From Paenibacillus sp. KS-LC4 (GTDB lineage: Bacteria; Bacillota; Bacilli; Paenibacillales; Paenibacillaceae): a stretch of 64,000 nucleotides of DNA. Positions 9,495-18,605 of the stretch are shown here, one piece after another. Within the stretch, counting starts at the first letter, position 1, and each line of letters opens with the position of its first letter. Location of the stretch: assembly GCF_036894955.1 (NCBI RefSeq), contig NZ_CP145905.1, positions 2,808,501 through 2,872,500 of the forward strand, given 5' to 3'. Under the pieces are notes generated by a model that saw nothing but the letters and a program-made list of their open reading frames with translations, did no database searches and was not told the origin of the DNA. The translations under genes were made by a program, and so were the position numbers.

Positions 9495-9505
9495 GTGAAG
9501 CAGTA

Positions 9506-10111
9506 ATGGCAATGTTAGTAACAGGCGGTACGCGAAGCGGTAAAAGCTTATTCGCTGAGCAGCTCGCGATGAAGCTTGGAGAAAAGGGCATTTATATGGC
9601 CACCAGCCGTATTTGGGATGAAGAAATGGCTGAGCGCGTAAATAGGCATCAGCAAAGTCGCGGTACAGGAGACTTTAAATGGGAAACGGTGGAGGAGCCG
9701 CTTGAGCTGGCCGAATTGCTGGAGAAGCAGGCGCAGGCATCCGAGGCTATGGTGTCAGCTGGAAAGCAGCCGCCAGTTGTGCTTGTAGATTGTCTGACTC
9801 TCTGGTTGACAAACGCTTTGATGGCAGCAGAGGAGCAGGCAGGCCAAGCTGGCAGAGAAGCAGACGAGCAGTTGCATCACCAGACGGAAGCGCTCATTGG
9901 CGCGATTGCGGCTTATTCTTATCCGCTCGTAATCGTCACAAATGAGGTAGGGGCGGGTATTGTGCCTGCCTACCCACTGGGCCGAAAATTTCGAGATGAG
10001 GCAGGGAGGCTCAATCAGCGGGTGGCAGCGGTTTGCGATAAGGTGTTTCTTGTAACAGCGGGCATTCCGATTGAGCTCAAGGCAGCGGCTTTTCGCTGGG
10101 AGCAGCTATGA
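9506..10111 (+). CDS. cobU: Adenosylcobinamide kinase / guanylyltransferase
   Basis: CobU phosphorylates adenosylcobinamide and then adds GMP to give AdoCbi-GDP. The P-loop GGTRSGKS is at residues 7-14. VLVDCLTLWLTN and VTNEVGAGIVP are the usual second and third conserved blocks, and the C-terminal RDEAGRLNQ segment is present. The length (201 residues) is slightly above typical because of an Ala/Glu/Gln-rich insertion after DCLTLWLTN. It overlaps cbiB by 4 bp. Confidence 0.94.
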   Translation: MAMLVTGGTRSGKSLFAEQLAMKLGEKGIYMATSRIWDEEMAERVNRHQQSRGTGDFKWETVEEPLELAELLEKQAQASEAMVSAGKQPPVVLVDCLTLWLTNALMAAEEQAGQAGREADEQLHHQTEALIGAIAAYSYPLVIVTNEVGAGIVPAYPLGRKFRDEAGRLNQRVAAVCDKVFLVTAGIPIELKAAAFRWEQL

Positions 10112-11088
10112 TCTTCTATTCCTTGCCGGACATGCTGTTGCTTACTGCCGCAGCTATACTAGTCGATTGGATTGTCGGCGATCCTAAATGGCCGACGCAT
10201 CCCGTCATTTGGATCGGCAGGCTCATTGCTTGGCTGGAGCATAAGCTGCGCAGGCGCGATAACACCGAATCCTCCAAGCTCCTCAGATTAAAGGGCACCT
10301 TGCTAATGCTCATAACGTTAGCCCTTTCATATGGGATCATGTGGGGAGTCGTCGCGGTCGCTTCGCTTATTCATCCTTGGCTCGGCTATGCGGTGACCAT
10401 TTGGTTTATATCGACGACTATCGCGGTCAAAGGGTTAAAACAGGCAGCGATGCTCGTCTATATTCCGTTAATAGCAGGAAACCTTCAAGAGGCACGCAAA
10501 TATGTCGGGTACATTGTCGGACGCGATACGGACAAGCTGAATGAATCGGAAGCTGCCCGTGCTGCTGTGGAGACGGTGGCGGAAAACACAGTCGATGCGC
10601 TTGTCTCGCCTATCTTTTTTGCTTTAATCGGAGGAGCGCCGCTTGCTATGCTGTATCGGGCGGCAAATACGCTTGACTCCATGGTTGGTTACCGCAATGA
10701 TAAGTATATGGATTTCGGCTCGTGCTCGGCGCGAACCGATGATGTGCTCAATTATATACCCGCCCGCTTGACGGGAGCTTTGCTCGCGTTGTCGGCTTGG
10801 CTGCTGCCGGGCATGTCTGCCAGGCGCTCGGTCGCTGCGATAAGAAAATTCGCCCATCAGCACCCGAGCCCAAACAGCGGTATTCCTGAATCGGCTGTTG
10901 CCGGGGCGCTCGGTATTGAGCTTGGCGGACTGAATTATTATTTTGGCGAGCCTAGCGAGCGTGCGAGAATGGGGGAGCCTGTGCGCCCATTGACGGCGCA
11001 GGATATTATGTTCACGACTAGGTTATTATATCTGGTCAGTCTATTACTTGTAGTTGGGGTGCTGGCATTATGGCTGTTCATTCATTAA
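10108..11088 (+). CDS. cbiB: Adenosylcobinamide-phosphate synthase CbiB
   Basis: A polytopic membrane enzyme of 326 residues that joins aminopropanol (or its phosphate) to the f-carboxylate of adenosylcobyric acid. Motifs include DWIVGDPKWPTHPV at the N-terminus, VGRDTDKL, AVETVAENTVDALVSP and NTLDSMVGYRNDKY, all standard for CbiB/CobD. Start and stop overlap its neighbours on both sides. Confidence 0.93.
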   Translation: MIFYSLPDMLLLTAAAILVDWIVGDPKWPTHPVIWIGRLIAWLEHKLRRRDNTESSKLLRLKGTLLMLITLALSYGIMWGVVAVASLIHPWLGYAVTIWFISTTIAVKGLKQAAMLVYIPLIAGNLQEARKYVGYIVGRDTDKLNESEAARAAVETVAENTVDALVSPIFFALIGGAPLAMLYRAANTLDSMVGYRNDKYMDFGSCSARTDDVLNYIPARLTGALLALSAWLLPGMSARRSVAAIRKFAHQHPSPNSGIPESAVAGALGIELGGLNYYFGEPSERARMGEPVRPLTAQDIMFTTRLLYLVSLLLVVGVLALWLFIH

Positions 11089-11879
11089 AGCTGCATGTTC
11101 AGGCGCTGGTCGCTGCTATTCAATTTTTGACTAGAATTCCAGTGCCTGTGACCGTTCCGTTTGAGCCGCAGGTGTTAGCGCGCAGCGCTGTATATTTTTC
11201 GATTGCCGGAGCATTGATTGGCGGTATCGTCACATTAAGCTTTACTGCTATTCAAAGCTGGCTGCCTGCCGGCCCAGGGGCTGTCTTGCTGCTTGCACTA
11301 TGGCTCGCGCTTAGTGGCGCTTTGCATATGGATGGCTGGATGGACACGGCAGACGGCGTACTGAGCCATCGCTCGCGGGAGCGTATGCTGGAAATTATGA
11401 AGGATAGCCGAGTAGGCGCTATGGGTGTCATTGCGGCCGTTCTGCTGCTGTTGTTCAAATTTACAGTGTTATATGAGCTGCTTAGTCATACAGAGTCTGT
11501 TTATGTGCTGCCGCTGCTGGTCATTATTCCGCTGTGGAGCCGCTGGTGGATGGCTGCGGCGATTGTCATCTGGCCGAGTGCACGTGAGGGAGAGGGGATC
11601 GGCGCCTTATTCCAAGCGACCAAGCTGCGGCATGTATGGACGGGGTTTGTACTTACCTTCCTGCTAGCCTGTGGGATCGGTCTCGCATTCGGACTGCCTC
11701 TCGGCACATCCGCTTTCACAGCGGCAGGTGCTGCTGCTGTGACGATGGCGACAGGGACGCTAATGTCTTTCTGGCTTGCCCGCAAGCTAGGAGGCTTGAC
11801 TGGAGACACTTACGGTGCAATGAATGAAGCGATTGAAGCGATTTTGTTGTTTGCACTGCTATTATTGACAACTCACTAG
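11070..11879 (+). CDS. cobS: Adenosylcobinamide-GDP ribazoletransferase (cobalamin synthase)
   Basis: CobS joins AdoCbi-GDP and alpha-ribazole (phosphate) in the membrane, the last assembly step. The 269-residue protein is strongly hydrophobic. It carries TRIPVP near the N-terminus, the conserved acidic LHMDGWMDTADG motif with KDSRVGAMG following, and GGLTGDTYGAMNE near the C-terminus. It begins 19 bp inside cbiB, behind a GGGGTG ribosome binding site. Confidence 0.94.
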   Translation: MAVHSLKLHVQALVAAIQFLTRIPVPVTVPFEPQVLARSAVYFSIAGALIGGIVTLSFTAIQSWLPAGPGAVLLLALWLALSGALHMDGWMDTADGVLSHRSRERMLEIMKDSRVGAMGVIAAVLLLLFKFTVLYELLSHTESVYVLPLLVIIPLWSRWWMAAAIVIWPSAREGEGIGALFQATKLRHVWTGFVLTFLLACGIGLAFGLPLGTSAFTAAGAAAVTMATGTLMSFWLARKLGGLTGDTYGAMNEAIEAILLFALLLLTTH

Positions 11880-11897
11880 AAGAGGGGAATACTCACC

Positions 11898-13010
11898 ATG
11901 CTTGAAAGATACGGACATGGCGGTGACCTGCGAACGGCAGAGGAAAATTTCGGACGGCCAGCTGATCAATTTGTCGACTTCAGCTCCAATATGAATCCTT
12001 TAGGTCCGCCCCCCTTGGTAAATAGGGTACTGCTTTCGTATGCCGAGCAGATTGGCAAGTACCCAGATCCTGCGGTACGCGGGCTGCGGGCAAAGCTTGC
12101 AAAGCTGCATGGCATTGATGAACAGTGCATTTTAATCGGAAATGGGGCGGCAGAGCTAATTGATCTGACCGTTCGTGCCGTGAACCCTGTTATGACGAGT
12201 CTCGCGTTTCCTTGCTTTAGTGAATACGGGGACGCTGTTCATAAAATCAGCAGTGGCATTGCCCCTATCATGCTGAAGCCGGAGAACGGGTTCAAGCTGA
12301 CAGAAGAGGCTATTGAAGGCACGATGAGCGCCGTAGAGGAGCCTTTCTATATGCTAGGCTCACCGAATAATCCAACGGGACGACTTGTCGATCCGGCGCT
12401 AATTAGGAAGCTGCTGACAGGCGGCTCTACGGTAGTTGTAGATGAAGCCTTCATGGATTTTGTTCCTGAGGAAGCGAATTATTCAATGGTGAAGGAAGCG
12501 GCCGGCAATGACAGGCTGTATGTCATTCGTTCCATGACGAAATTTTATGCAATTCCAGGCATTCGACTCGGGTATATGGTCAGTACGCCAGAGCGCATTG
12601 CAGCGCTGCGGCTGCTGCAGGTCCCATGGAGCGTCAATTCGCTTGCACAGCTCATAGGCGAGGGCGTCTTAGAGGATGCGGAATATGCGGATAGGACGCT
12701 GAAATGGCTGGATGAAGAACGCCCTTGGCTCATTACGAAGCTGGAGGGACTTGGTTTTTCCGTCACGCCTAGTCAAACCAACTATGTGCTTGTAAGATTG
12801 CCAGCTCTGCCTCATTTGACGGCAGCTGCTTTGCAGCTGGAAATGGGCAGCCGCGGGGTGCTTATTCGCGATGCCTCCCATTTTGTCGGGCTTGATGACC
12901 GTTATTGCCGGTTTGCGATCAAGCTGCGCAGTGATAATGAAAAGCTGCTGGAGGCACTGGAACAATGTCTGGATGATTTTAAAGAAGATAGTAGGGATAA
13001 GCATGAGTAA
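11898..13010 (+). CDS. cobD: Threonine-phosphate decarboxylase CobD
   Basis: A PLP-dependent class I/II aminotransferase-fold enzyme of 370 residues that makes (R)-1-amino-2-propanol phosphate from L-threonine phosphate for CbiB. Evidence is the FVDFSSNMNPLGPP N-terminus, SPNNPTGR, VVDEAFMDF and the PLP lysine motif SMTKFYAIPGIRLGY with K215. HisC has a related fold, but the N-terminus and the position between cobS and cobQ favour CobD. A good ribosome binding site (GAGGGG) precedes the ATG. The stop overlaps cobQ by 8 bp. Confidence 0.9.
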   Translation: MLERYGHGGDLRTAEENFGRPADQFVDFSSNMNPLGPPPLVNRVLLSYAEQIGKYPDPAVRGLRAKLAKLHGIDEQCILIGNGAAELIDLTVRAVNPVMTSLAFPCFSEYGDAVHKISSGIAPIMLKPENGFKLTEEAIEGTMSAVEEPFYMLGSPNNPTGRLVDPALIRKLLTGGSTVVVDEAFMDFVPEEANYSMVKEAAGNDRLYVIRSMTKFYAIPGIRLGYMVSTPERIAALRLLQVPWSVNSLAQLIGEGVLEDAEYADRTLKWLDEERPWLITKLEGLGFSVTPSQTNYVLVRLPALPHLTAAALQLEMGSRGVLIRDASHFVGLDDRYCRFAIKLRSDNEKLLEALEQCLDDFKEDSRDKHE

Positions 13011-14592
13011 TCAATCAACAAACAAGGCTGGGCTGACGATCATGGTGCAGGGCACCGCCTCCGATGTTGGAAAAAGCTTGGTGACAGCCGCTTTGTGCCG
13101 GATTTTTAGGCAGGATGGTTATGCAGTCGTTCCCTTCAAATCACAAAATATGTCGCTTAATTCCTATGTCACCTGGGATGGCAAGGAAATTGGAAGGGCA
13201 CAGGGCATGCAGGCGGATGCTTGCGGCGTACTGGCGACGACGGATATGAACCCAATTTTGCTGAAGCCAACGAAGGAGATGTCTTCACAGGTTGTCGTTC
13301 ATGGCAAGCCGCTGCGAGATTTCAGCGCTCGCGAATATCGGGAGAGCTATTTGCCGCAGGCTGGCGTTATTGTACGGGAAGCGCTCGCCCGTCTGCGCAG
13401 CAGCCATGATATTGTCGTGCTGGAAGGTGCAGGCAGCCCAGCGGAAATTAACCTGAAGGATCGGGACATTGTCAATATGCGCATGGCTGCTTGGGCGGAT
13501 GCCCCCGTCATTCTTGTGGCGGATATTGACAGGGGCGGGGTGTTTGCTTCAATTGTCGGTACGCTTGAGCTGCTGGAACCGCATGAGCGTGAGCGTGTTT
13601 GCGGGTTCGTTATCAATAAATTCCGCGGCGATATAGGACTGCTGCAGCCCGGCGTCGATTGGCTGGAGGAGCGGACGGGCAAGCCAGTGCTTGGCGTATT
13701 GCCGTTTTTGCCGGGACTTGCGCTGGAGGATGAGGATTCGCTGTCGCTGGAGCGCAAGCTGGAGGAGCAAGTAAAAGGGCGGCCTGATACGCTTGATATT
13801 GTCGTGCTTCGTCTGCCTCGCATATCTAATTTTACCGATGCTGATCCGCTTTACTTTGAAGCGGATGTCATGCTGCGTTTTGTGGACAGGCCGGAGCAAT
13901 GGGGTACTCCTGATGCTGTTATTTTGCCAGGCAGCAAAAATACGGTCGAGGATTTGCTATGGCTTCGCCAAACAGGACTTGCTCAGCAGATAAGCGCGTT
14001 CGTTAAGAAGGGTGGACATCTCGTTGGCATATGCGGAGGCTATGAAATGCTTGGTGATATGCTGCTTGATCCGGCGGGTGTGGAGTCCGAGCATAAGGAA
14101 ACACCGGGCTTTGGCTTTTTTCCTTTTGACGTAAAGTTTGCAGGGGAGAAAAAGACGGTTCGTATAGAGGGGAGCGCCCATACTGCATCAGGTTGGCTGA
14201 CAGACAAGCTTCCCGTTGAAGGCTATGAAATCCATATGGGGGAAATGCTCCAGCGTGGAGAGCTTCTTCAGCCCTTTGCCATTCGAGGCCAGCAGACTGG
14301 TGCAGCATCGCTGCAAGAGGGCGAGCTTGCCTATGAGGGTGAAGGGGCGTGCTCGGCGGATGGCCGACTTTGGGGCACATTTATACATGGCATTTTACAT
14401 AATGATGATTTGCGCCGGGCGTGGCTGAATTTTATTCGTAAGGAGCGCGGCTGGGAGCCGCTTGCGGCAGAGCTTCGGTTCCGCGAAAGCCGTGAGGAGG
14501 CATTTGATCGGCTTGCAGCACATTCGCGCAAGCATTTAAATATGCCTCTCGTTTATAAGCTGCTTGGTGCGGGCGGAGAGCTTGGTGCTTAG
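13003..14592 (+). CDS. cobQ: Cobyric acid synthase CobQ/CbiP
   Basis: Amidates side chains b, d, e and g of adenosylcobyrinic acid a,c-diamide. The ATG at 13003 gives a 529-residue protein starting directly before the P-loop-like motif GTASDVGKS (17-25). The frame is open further upstream, but that part lies inside cobD and is not family sequence. The C-terminal half is a glutamine amidotransferase with nucleophile Cys344 in GICGGYEMLG and the distal GTFIHGIL histidine. It is the last cobalamin gene of this operon; cbiA is not here. Confidence 0.94.
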   Translation: MSNQSTNKAGLTIMVQGTASDVGKSLVTAALCRIFRQDGYAVVPFKSQNMSLNSYVTWDGKEIGRAQGMQADACGVLATTDMNPILLKPTKEMSSQVVVHGKPLRDFSAREYRESYLPQAGVIVREALARLRSSHDIVVLEGAGSPAEINLKDRDIVNMRMAAWADAPVILVADIDRGGVFASIVGTLELLEPHERERVCGFVINKFRGDIGLLQPGVDWLEERTGKPVLGVLPFLPGLALEDEDSLSLERKLEEQVKGRPDTLDIVVLRLPRISNFTDADPLYFEADVMLRFVDRPEQWGTPDAVILPGSKNTVEDLLWLRQTGLAQQISAFVKKGGHLVGICGGYEMLGDMLLDPAGVESEHKETPGFGFFPFDVKFAGEKKTVRIEGSAHTASGWLTDKLPVEGYEIHMGEMLQRGELLQPFAIRGQQTGAASLQEGELAYEGEGACSADGRLWGTFIHGILHNDDLRRAWLNFIRKERGWEPLAAELRFRESREEAFDRLAAHSRKHLNMPLVYKLLGAGGELGA

Positions 14593-14656
14593 CTTAAAAA
14601 AGGGCCTACTGGCAGGAAAGGATTAATTAAACAGCCGGAATAGGAGTAGTGAAGTC

Positions 14657-15481
14657 ATGGAAAAGCAAGCTGCACAGCGTTTGGGAAAGAAAAAAAGCTG
14701 GATCATCGCAGGCATTATGCTGGCGTTTCTTGCCTTTTGCGCGCTGCTGCTTTACGGAATGATTCAGTCGATGCAGCATAAGGGCGGAGCGGCAAGCGAC
14801 GGCACCCAGCAGCCTGTTAATTACAGCTATGCAGCTGTGGAAGCGACGAATGGCTTTATGCTGCATGTTTTAAAAACCCGACCGTCCAACGTGAAGCCTC
14901 AATTGGTGCAAAATAATGTTGCGTTAACGCCGTATTATGGCATTAATGGCGGATTTTTTTATGAAAAATCGCTGCTTAGCATTGCCGTGGTCAACAGCCT
15001 TGCGGTCAATGAAGAGCAGGGAGCCTATGGCTCCGGCAGCGAAAATGCCAAATATGCTCGCGGAACACTCGTATGGGATGGTGTAAAGGATCAGCTTAGC
15101 GTACAAATAGCGAGCAAGGCATCCGAGCTTAAAGTTCAGGATCATACCCGCTTTTGGGCGCAGGGCGGCATTAGCATGAGTATCGGTAATGATGCGGGCT
15201 GGCTGGATCAGGCGCAGCAGGAAAATGCTCCTTTTCCCGATGACGCGCGTTTAAGGTCTGCTGCTGTATACGATCAGCAGGGCAATCTTTATTTGGTTGT
15301 CAGCAGCACGAAGGGGAGCTTGGCTGCTTTTCGCGAAGCCGTTATCGAGCAGGTTGGACAAGGCATGCTTGCAGGAGGAATCTTTCTCGATGGTGATGGC
15401 TCCTCGCAGTTGCGTAGTGCGGAGGCGACGCTGCAAGGAGATAGCCGCCCCGTCGTCCAAATGCTGCGCATTATGAAATAA
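14657..15481 (+). CDS. NAGPA-like phosphodiester glycosidase domain protein
   Basis: A 274-residue protein with an N-terminal membrane anchor (about residues 16-36) and an extracellular domain. NGGFF, an RGTLVWDG segment, and GIFLDGDGSSQL near the C-terminus match the phosphodiester glycosidase (NAGPA, DUF2233-related) fold found in exopolysaccharide and cell-wall contexts. The substrate is unknown. It follows cobQ by 64 bp with its own GGAG site and may be read through from the cobalamin operon, but nothing links it functionally to B12. Confidence 0.7.
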   Translation: MEKQAAQRLGKKKSWIIAGIMLAFLAFCALLLYGMIQSMQHKGGAASDGTQQPVNYSYAAVEATNGFMLHVLKTRPSNVKPQLVQNNVALTPYYGINGGFFYEKSLLSIAVVNSLAVNEEQGAYGSGSENAKYARGTLVWDGVKDQLSVQIASKASELKVQDHTRFWAQGGISMSIGNDAGWLDQAQQENAPFPDDARLRSAAVYDQQGNLYLVVSSTKGSLAAFREAVIEQVGQGMLAGGIFLDGDGSSQLRSAEATLQGDSRPVVQMLRIMK

Positions 15482-15504
15482 GACGGTTTATTGAGGAGAA
15501 AAAG

Positions 15505-18036
15505 ATGAATCAACTTCCGATTGATGCGGTTTTGCCGGAACTGCTTGAGGTGCTGGCTGCTGGAAGCGGCGCCGTGCTGGTCGCCGAGCCAGGAGCTGGC
15601 AAGACGACGCGCGTGCCGCTTGCTCTGCTGGACGCGGCCTGGCTGGATGGCCGTAAAATTATTATGCTGGAGCCGCGAAGGCTTGCAGCCCGCTCTGCCG
15701 CCAAATATATGGCGGAGACGCTCGGTGAACAGGTAGGCGACACGGTCGGCTACCGCGTTCGTCTGGATACGATGGTGAGCGCTCGTACCCGTATAGAAGT
15801 GGTGACGGAGGGCGTGCTGACCCGCATGCTTCAGGAAGATCCGGCTTTGCTTGACGTTGGCGTAATTGTGTTTGACGAGTTTCATGAGCGTCATTTGCAT
15901 GGTGATCTTGGCCTGGCGCTGAGCTTGCAGTCGCAGGCACTGCTGCGCAGCGATCTGAGGCTGCTGGTGATGTCGGCGACGCTTGCAGCAGGCCCTGTTG
16001 CAGAAATGCTCGGTGGTGCGCCGATTATTGAAAGTGCGGGAAGAGTATTTCCGGTGCAGACGATATATCGCGCCGCGAAAGTGGAAGGGCGCATCGAGCC
16101 GAATGTTGTAAGCACGATCTTGCAGGCGCTGTCCGCACATGAAGGAAATATGCTCGTCTTCCTGCCAGGCGTTGGCGAAATTCGGCGCGTTGCCTCAATG
16201 CTAGCAAGAGAGGAGCGGATGAAGGGCATTAAGGTGGCGGAGCTTTATGGCATGATGCCGCTGGAAGCGCAGGAGCAGGCGATTCAGCCGCCCGCTGCGG
16301 GCGAGCGCAAAGTTGTGCTGGCAACGGCAATTGCGGAATCCAGCTTAACGGTTGAAGGCGTGCGTATCGTCGTCGATGCAGGCCTGATGCGAGTGTCGCG
16401 GTTTTCGCCGCGCACGGGCATGACGCGGCTGGAGACGGCCCTGGTGTCGCAGGCGTCAGCCGACCAGCGCCGGGGGCGCGCCGGAAGGCTTGCACCTGGC
16501 GTGTGCTACCGGCTGTGGACGGAGCAGGAGCATATGTATTTGCAGCCGTTCAGCCAGCCGGAAATGCTGGAGGCCGATCTTGCGCCGCTCGCGCTGGAGC
16601 TTGCGGTATGGGGAATCCAGCAGCCGGAGGAGCTCGGCTGGCTGGACCCGCCGCCGATCGGCGCGTATCAGCAGGCGCTGCAGCTGCTTGAGCTGCTGCA
16701 GGCTGTAGATGCATTAGGCCGTCCTACGGAGTCGGGACGGCAAATGGCGAGCCTCGGGCTTCATCCGAGGCTCGGATATATGCTGCTCCGCGCGCAGTCG
16801 TATGGCGCGGGGCAGCGCGCTTGTGAGCTGGCCGCGCTGCTTAGCGAGCGCGACCTGCTGCCGCAGCAGCGCAGCGCCGATGTGCAGCTGCGGCTGGATG
16901 CTCTGCACCGCGGCGGCAGCAGCGGTGCTGAGGTGGATCGCGGCGCGGTGCAGCGGATTCGCTCGCAGGCGCAGCAATGGAGCCGGCTGCTGGCTAGCGC
17001 AGCAGCCGGGGGAGCAGGATCAGCCGCGCATGGAGCAGCGGCTGCCGGAGCGGGCCAGCAGGATGCCGCGATGTCCTGCGGCGCACTGCTGGCGCTCGCC
17101 TATCCCGATCGCATCGCGCAGCGGCGCAGCGACGGCAGGTATTTGCTCGCAAGCGGCCGCGGTGCGGCGCTGCCAGAAGCCCAGCCCTTGTCGCGCGCAG
17201 CCTACCTCGTTGCGGCGGAGCTCGACGATGCCGGAACGGAGAGCCGTATCCGGCTCGCGGCTGAACTGACGGAAGGCGAGCTGGCATTGGCTGCTCGCGA
17301 CCAAATTGGGCAGGAGTGCGTCGTGGAGTGGGACGCGTCCGCCCAAGCGGTAAGGGCGCGTGAGCGCGTCCGGCTCGGCGCGCTCCTTTTGCAGGAAAAG
17401 CCGCTGGCGAAGCCGGATGCAGAGCTCGTTGCTGCGGCGCTGGCACAGGGGGTGCAGCAGGAGGGTTTTGCCTTGCTGCCGTTAACGAAGCAGGCTGCCC
17501 AGTATCTGGCTCGTATGCGGCTGATGAGACACTATGACAGCAGCTGGCCGGATGTATCTGAAGAAGGGCTGCTCTCTACGCCAGCGCTTTCGCAGTGGCT
17601 GCTGCCCCATATTCAAGGGATGAAAAGCAAATCTGATCTTCAACGTCTGAATATGCAGCAGCTTCTGGAGGGTATGCTCACCTGGCCGCAGCAGCAGGAG
17701 CTCGGCAAGCAAGTTCCAACGCATATCACGGTGCCTAGCGGCTCGCGTATTCCGGTCGATTACAATGACCCGGAAGCGCCATTCATCGCCGTGCGGCTGC
17801 AGGAGCTGTTTGGCATGAAGGACACGCCTATGCTCGCAGGAGGCAAGCTTCCGTTAACGCTCCATCTGCTGTCGCCTTCGCAGCGCCCGGTTCAGGTGAC
17901 GCGCGATTTGGGCAGCTTTTGGAGCCATACTTATTTCGAAGTGAAAAAGGATTTAAAAGGACGCTATCCGAAGCATTATTGGCCGGATGACCCCTACGCG
18001 GCGCAGCCGACGAATCGCGTTAAGCCGCGCAAGTAG
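15505..18036 (+). CDS. hrpB: ATP-dependent helicase HrpB
   Basis: A DEAH/RHA-like helicase of 843 residues. Walker A EPGAGKTT is at 28-35 and the DEFH variant of motif II at 124-127. SATL and QRRGRAGR mark motifs III and VI, and the C-terminal HrpB-specific domain ends in YPKHYWPDDPYAAQPT, which is diagnostic. The RNA or DNA target is not established for most members. A low-complexity Ala/Gly/Gln stretch lies around bases 16990-17070, in a part of the gene that is visibly richer in GC than its surroundings. The start follows TGAGGAG. Confidence 0.93.
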   Translation: MNQLPIDAVLPELLEVLAAGSGAVLVAEPGAGKTTRVPLALLDAAWLDGRKIIMLEPRRLAARSAAKYMAETLGEQVGDTVGYRVRLDTMVSARTRIEVVTEGVLTRMLQEDPALLDVGVIVFDEFHERHLHGDLGLALSLQSQALLRSDLRLLVMSATLAAGPVAEMLGGAPIIESAGRVFPVQTIYRAAKVEGRIEPNVVSTILQALSAHEGNMLVFLPGVGEIRRVASMLAREERMKGIKVAELYGMMPLEAQEQAIQPPAAGERKVVLATAIAESSLTVEGVRIVVDAGLMRVSRFSPRTGMTRLETALVSQASADQRRGRAGRLAPGVCYRLWTEQEHMYLQPFSQPEMLEADLAPLALELAVWGIQQPEELGWLDPPPIGAYQQALQLLELLQAVDALGRPTESGRQMASLGLHPRLGYMLLRAQSYGAGQRACELAALLSERDLLPQQRSADVQLRLDALHRGGSSGAEVDRGAVQRIRSQAQQWSRLLASAAAGGAGSAAHGAAAAGAGQQDAAMSCGALLALAYPDRIAQRRSDGRYLLASGRGAALPEAQPLSRAAYLVAAELDDAGTESRIRLAAELTEGELALAARDQIGQECVVEWDASAQAVRARERVRLGALLLQEKPLAKPDAELVAAALAQGVQQEGFALLPLTKQAAQYLARMRLMRHYDSSWPDVSEEGLLSTPALSQWLLPHIQGMKSKSDLQRLNMQQLLEGMLTWPQQQELGKQVPTHITVPSGSRIPVDYNDPEAPFIAVRLQELFGMKDTPMLAGGKLPLTLHLLSPSQRPVQVTRDLGSFWSHTYFEVKKDLKGRYPKHYWPDDPYAAQPTNRVKPRK

Positions 18037-18083
18037 CTTGCGGCATTCATAACGAAAGCAACAAGGAAAAGAGGGCCTCAAAA

Positions 18084-18377
18084 ATGTCGATGCAGTTTTT
18101 TATTTTATTTATACTCGCCATTAACTGCTGGACGTTTACGCTCATGTATTTAGACAAGCAGAGCGCCCGCCGCCAGCAAAGACGCATTCCTGAGAAACGC
18201 TTGTTTACTCTGAGCGCTCTTGGAGGGGCTATTGGAGCCTACGCTGGCATGCGGACATGGCGCCACAAGACGAAGCATCGCTCCTTCGTAATAGGAATAC
18301 CGCTGCTTGTGCTGTTAAATTTGGCTTTATTTGCAACGGTATTTCACTATGTGTTCGATATTTCAATTTTCAAATAG
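18084..18377 (+). CDS. DUF1294 small membrane protein
   Basis: A 97-residue protein with two or three hydrophobic segments and the conserved DUF1294 core: YLDKQSARRQQRRIPEKRL, ALGGAIGAYAGM and RHKTKHRSF. The function of this family is unknown. A GAGGG site precedes the ATG. It follows hrpB by 47 bp and could be co-transcribed. Confidence 0.85.
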   Translation: MSMQFFILFILAINCWTFTLMYLDKQSARRQQRRIPEKRLFTLSALGGAIGAYAGMRTWRHKTKHRSFVIGIPLLVLLNLALFATVFHYVFDISIFK

Positions 18378-18406
18378 CATAACGAACTCAGTTGGCTTAT
18401 TCAAAA

Positions 18407-18446
18407 ATATAGAGAAAGCATGATTTCGTTACCCTTTCTCTATAAT
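18407..18446. repeat. Inverted repeat downstream of DUF1294 gene
   Basis: TATAGAGAAAG (18408-18418) is repeated inverted as CTTTCTCTATA (18434-18444). A further TCTCTATAAT copy follows within 20 bp. There is no T tail, so terminator function is uncertain. Confidence 0.5.
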
Positions 18447-18467
18447 CCTCTCTCTATAATTCTCGGT

Positions 18468-18511
18468 CTGAAACGCCGGGCGCCATCAGAGGACGGCGCC
18501 CGGCGTTTCAG
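18468..18511. terminator. Long perfect GC-rich hairpin, possible terminator
   Basis: A perfect 17-bp inverted repeat, CTGAAACGCCGGGCGCC and its complement, surrounds a 10-base loop. A clear U tract is missing on both strands, so it may be a transcription barrier or mRNA end structure rather than a classic intrinsic terminator. Confidence 0.5.
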
Positions 18512-18530
18512 CTTGCTTGGAAATTAGAAG

Positions 18531-18586
18531 TTGATTCCCGCTAGCCTCCTATGGTATATTGACAGTTCGCTTTCCCACTATATTCT
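18531..18586 (+). promoter_or_regulatory. Candidate promoters for helD
   Basis: TTGATT (18531-18536), 18 bp, then TATATT (18555-18560) gives a leader that includes the TAGGAGG site. A second match, TTGACA (18559-18564), 16 bp, TATTCT (18581-18586), would start transcription inside that site and is therefore less likely to serve this gene. Confidence 0.4.
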
Positions 18587-18605
18587 TAGGAGGTAACTGG
18601 CTGAT

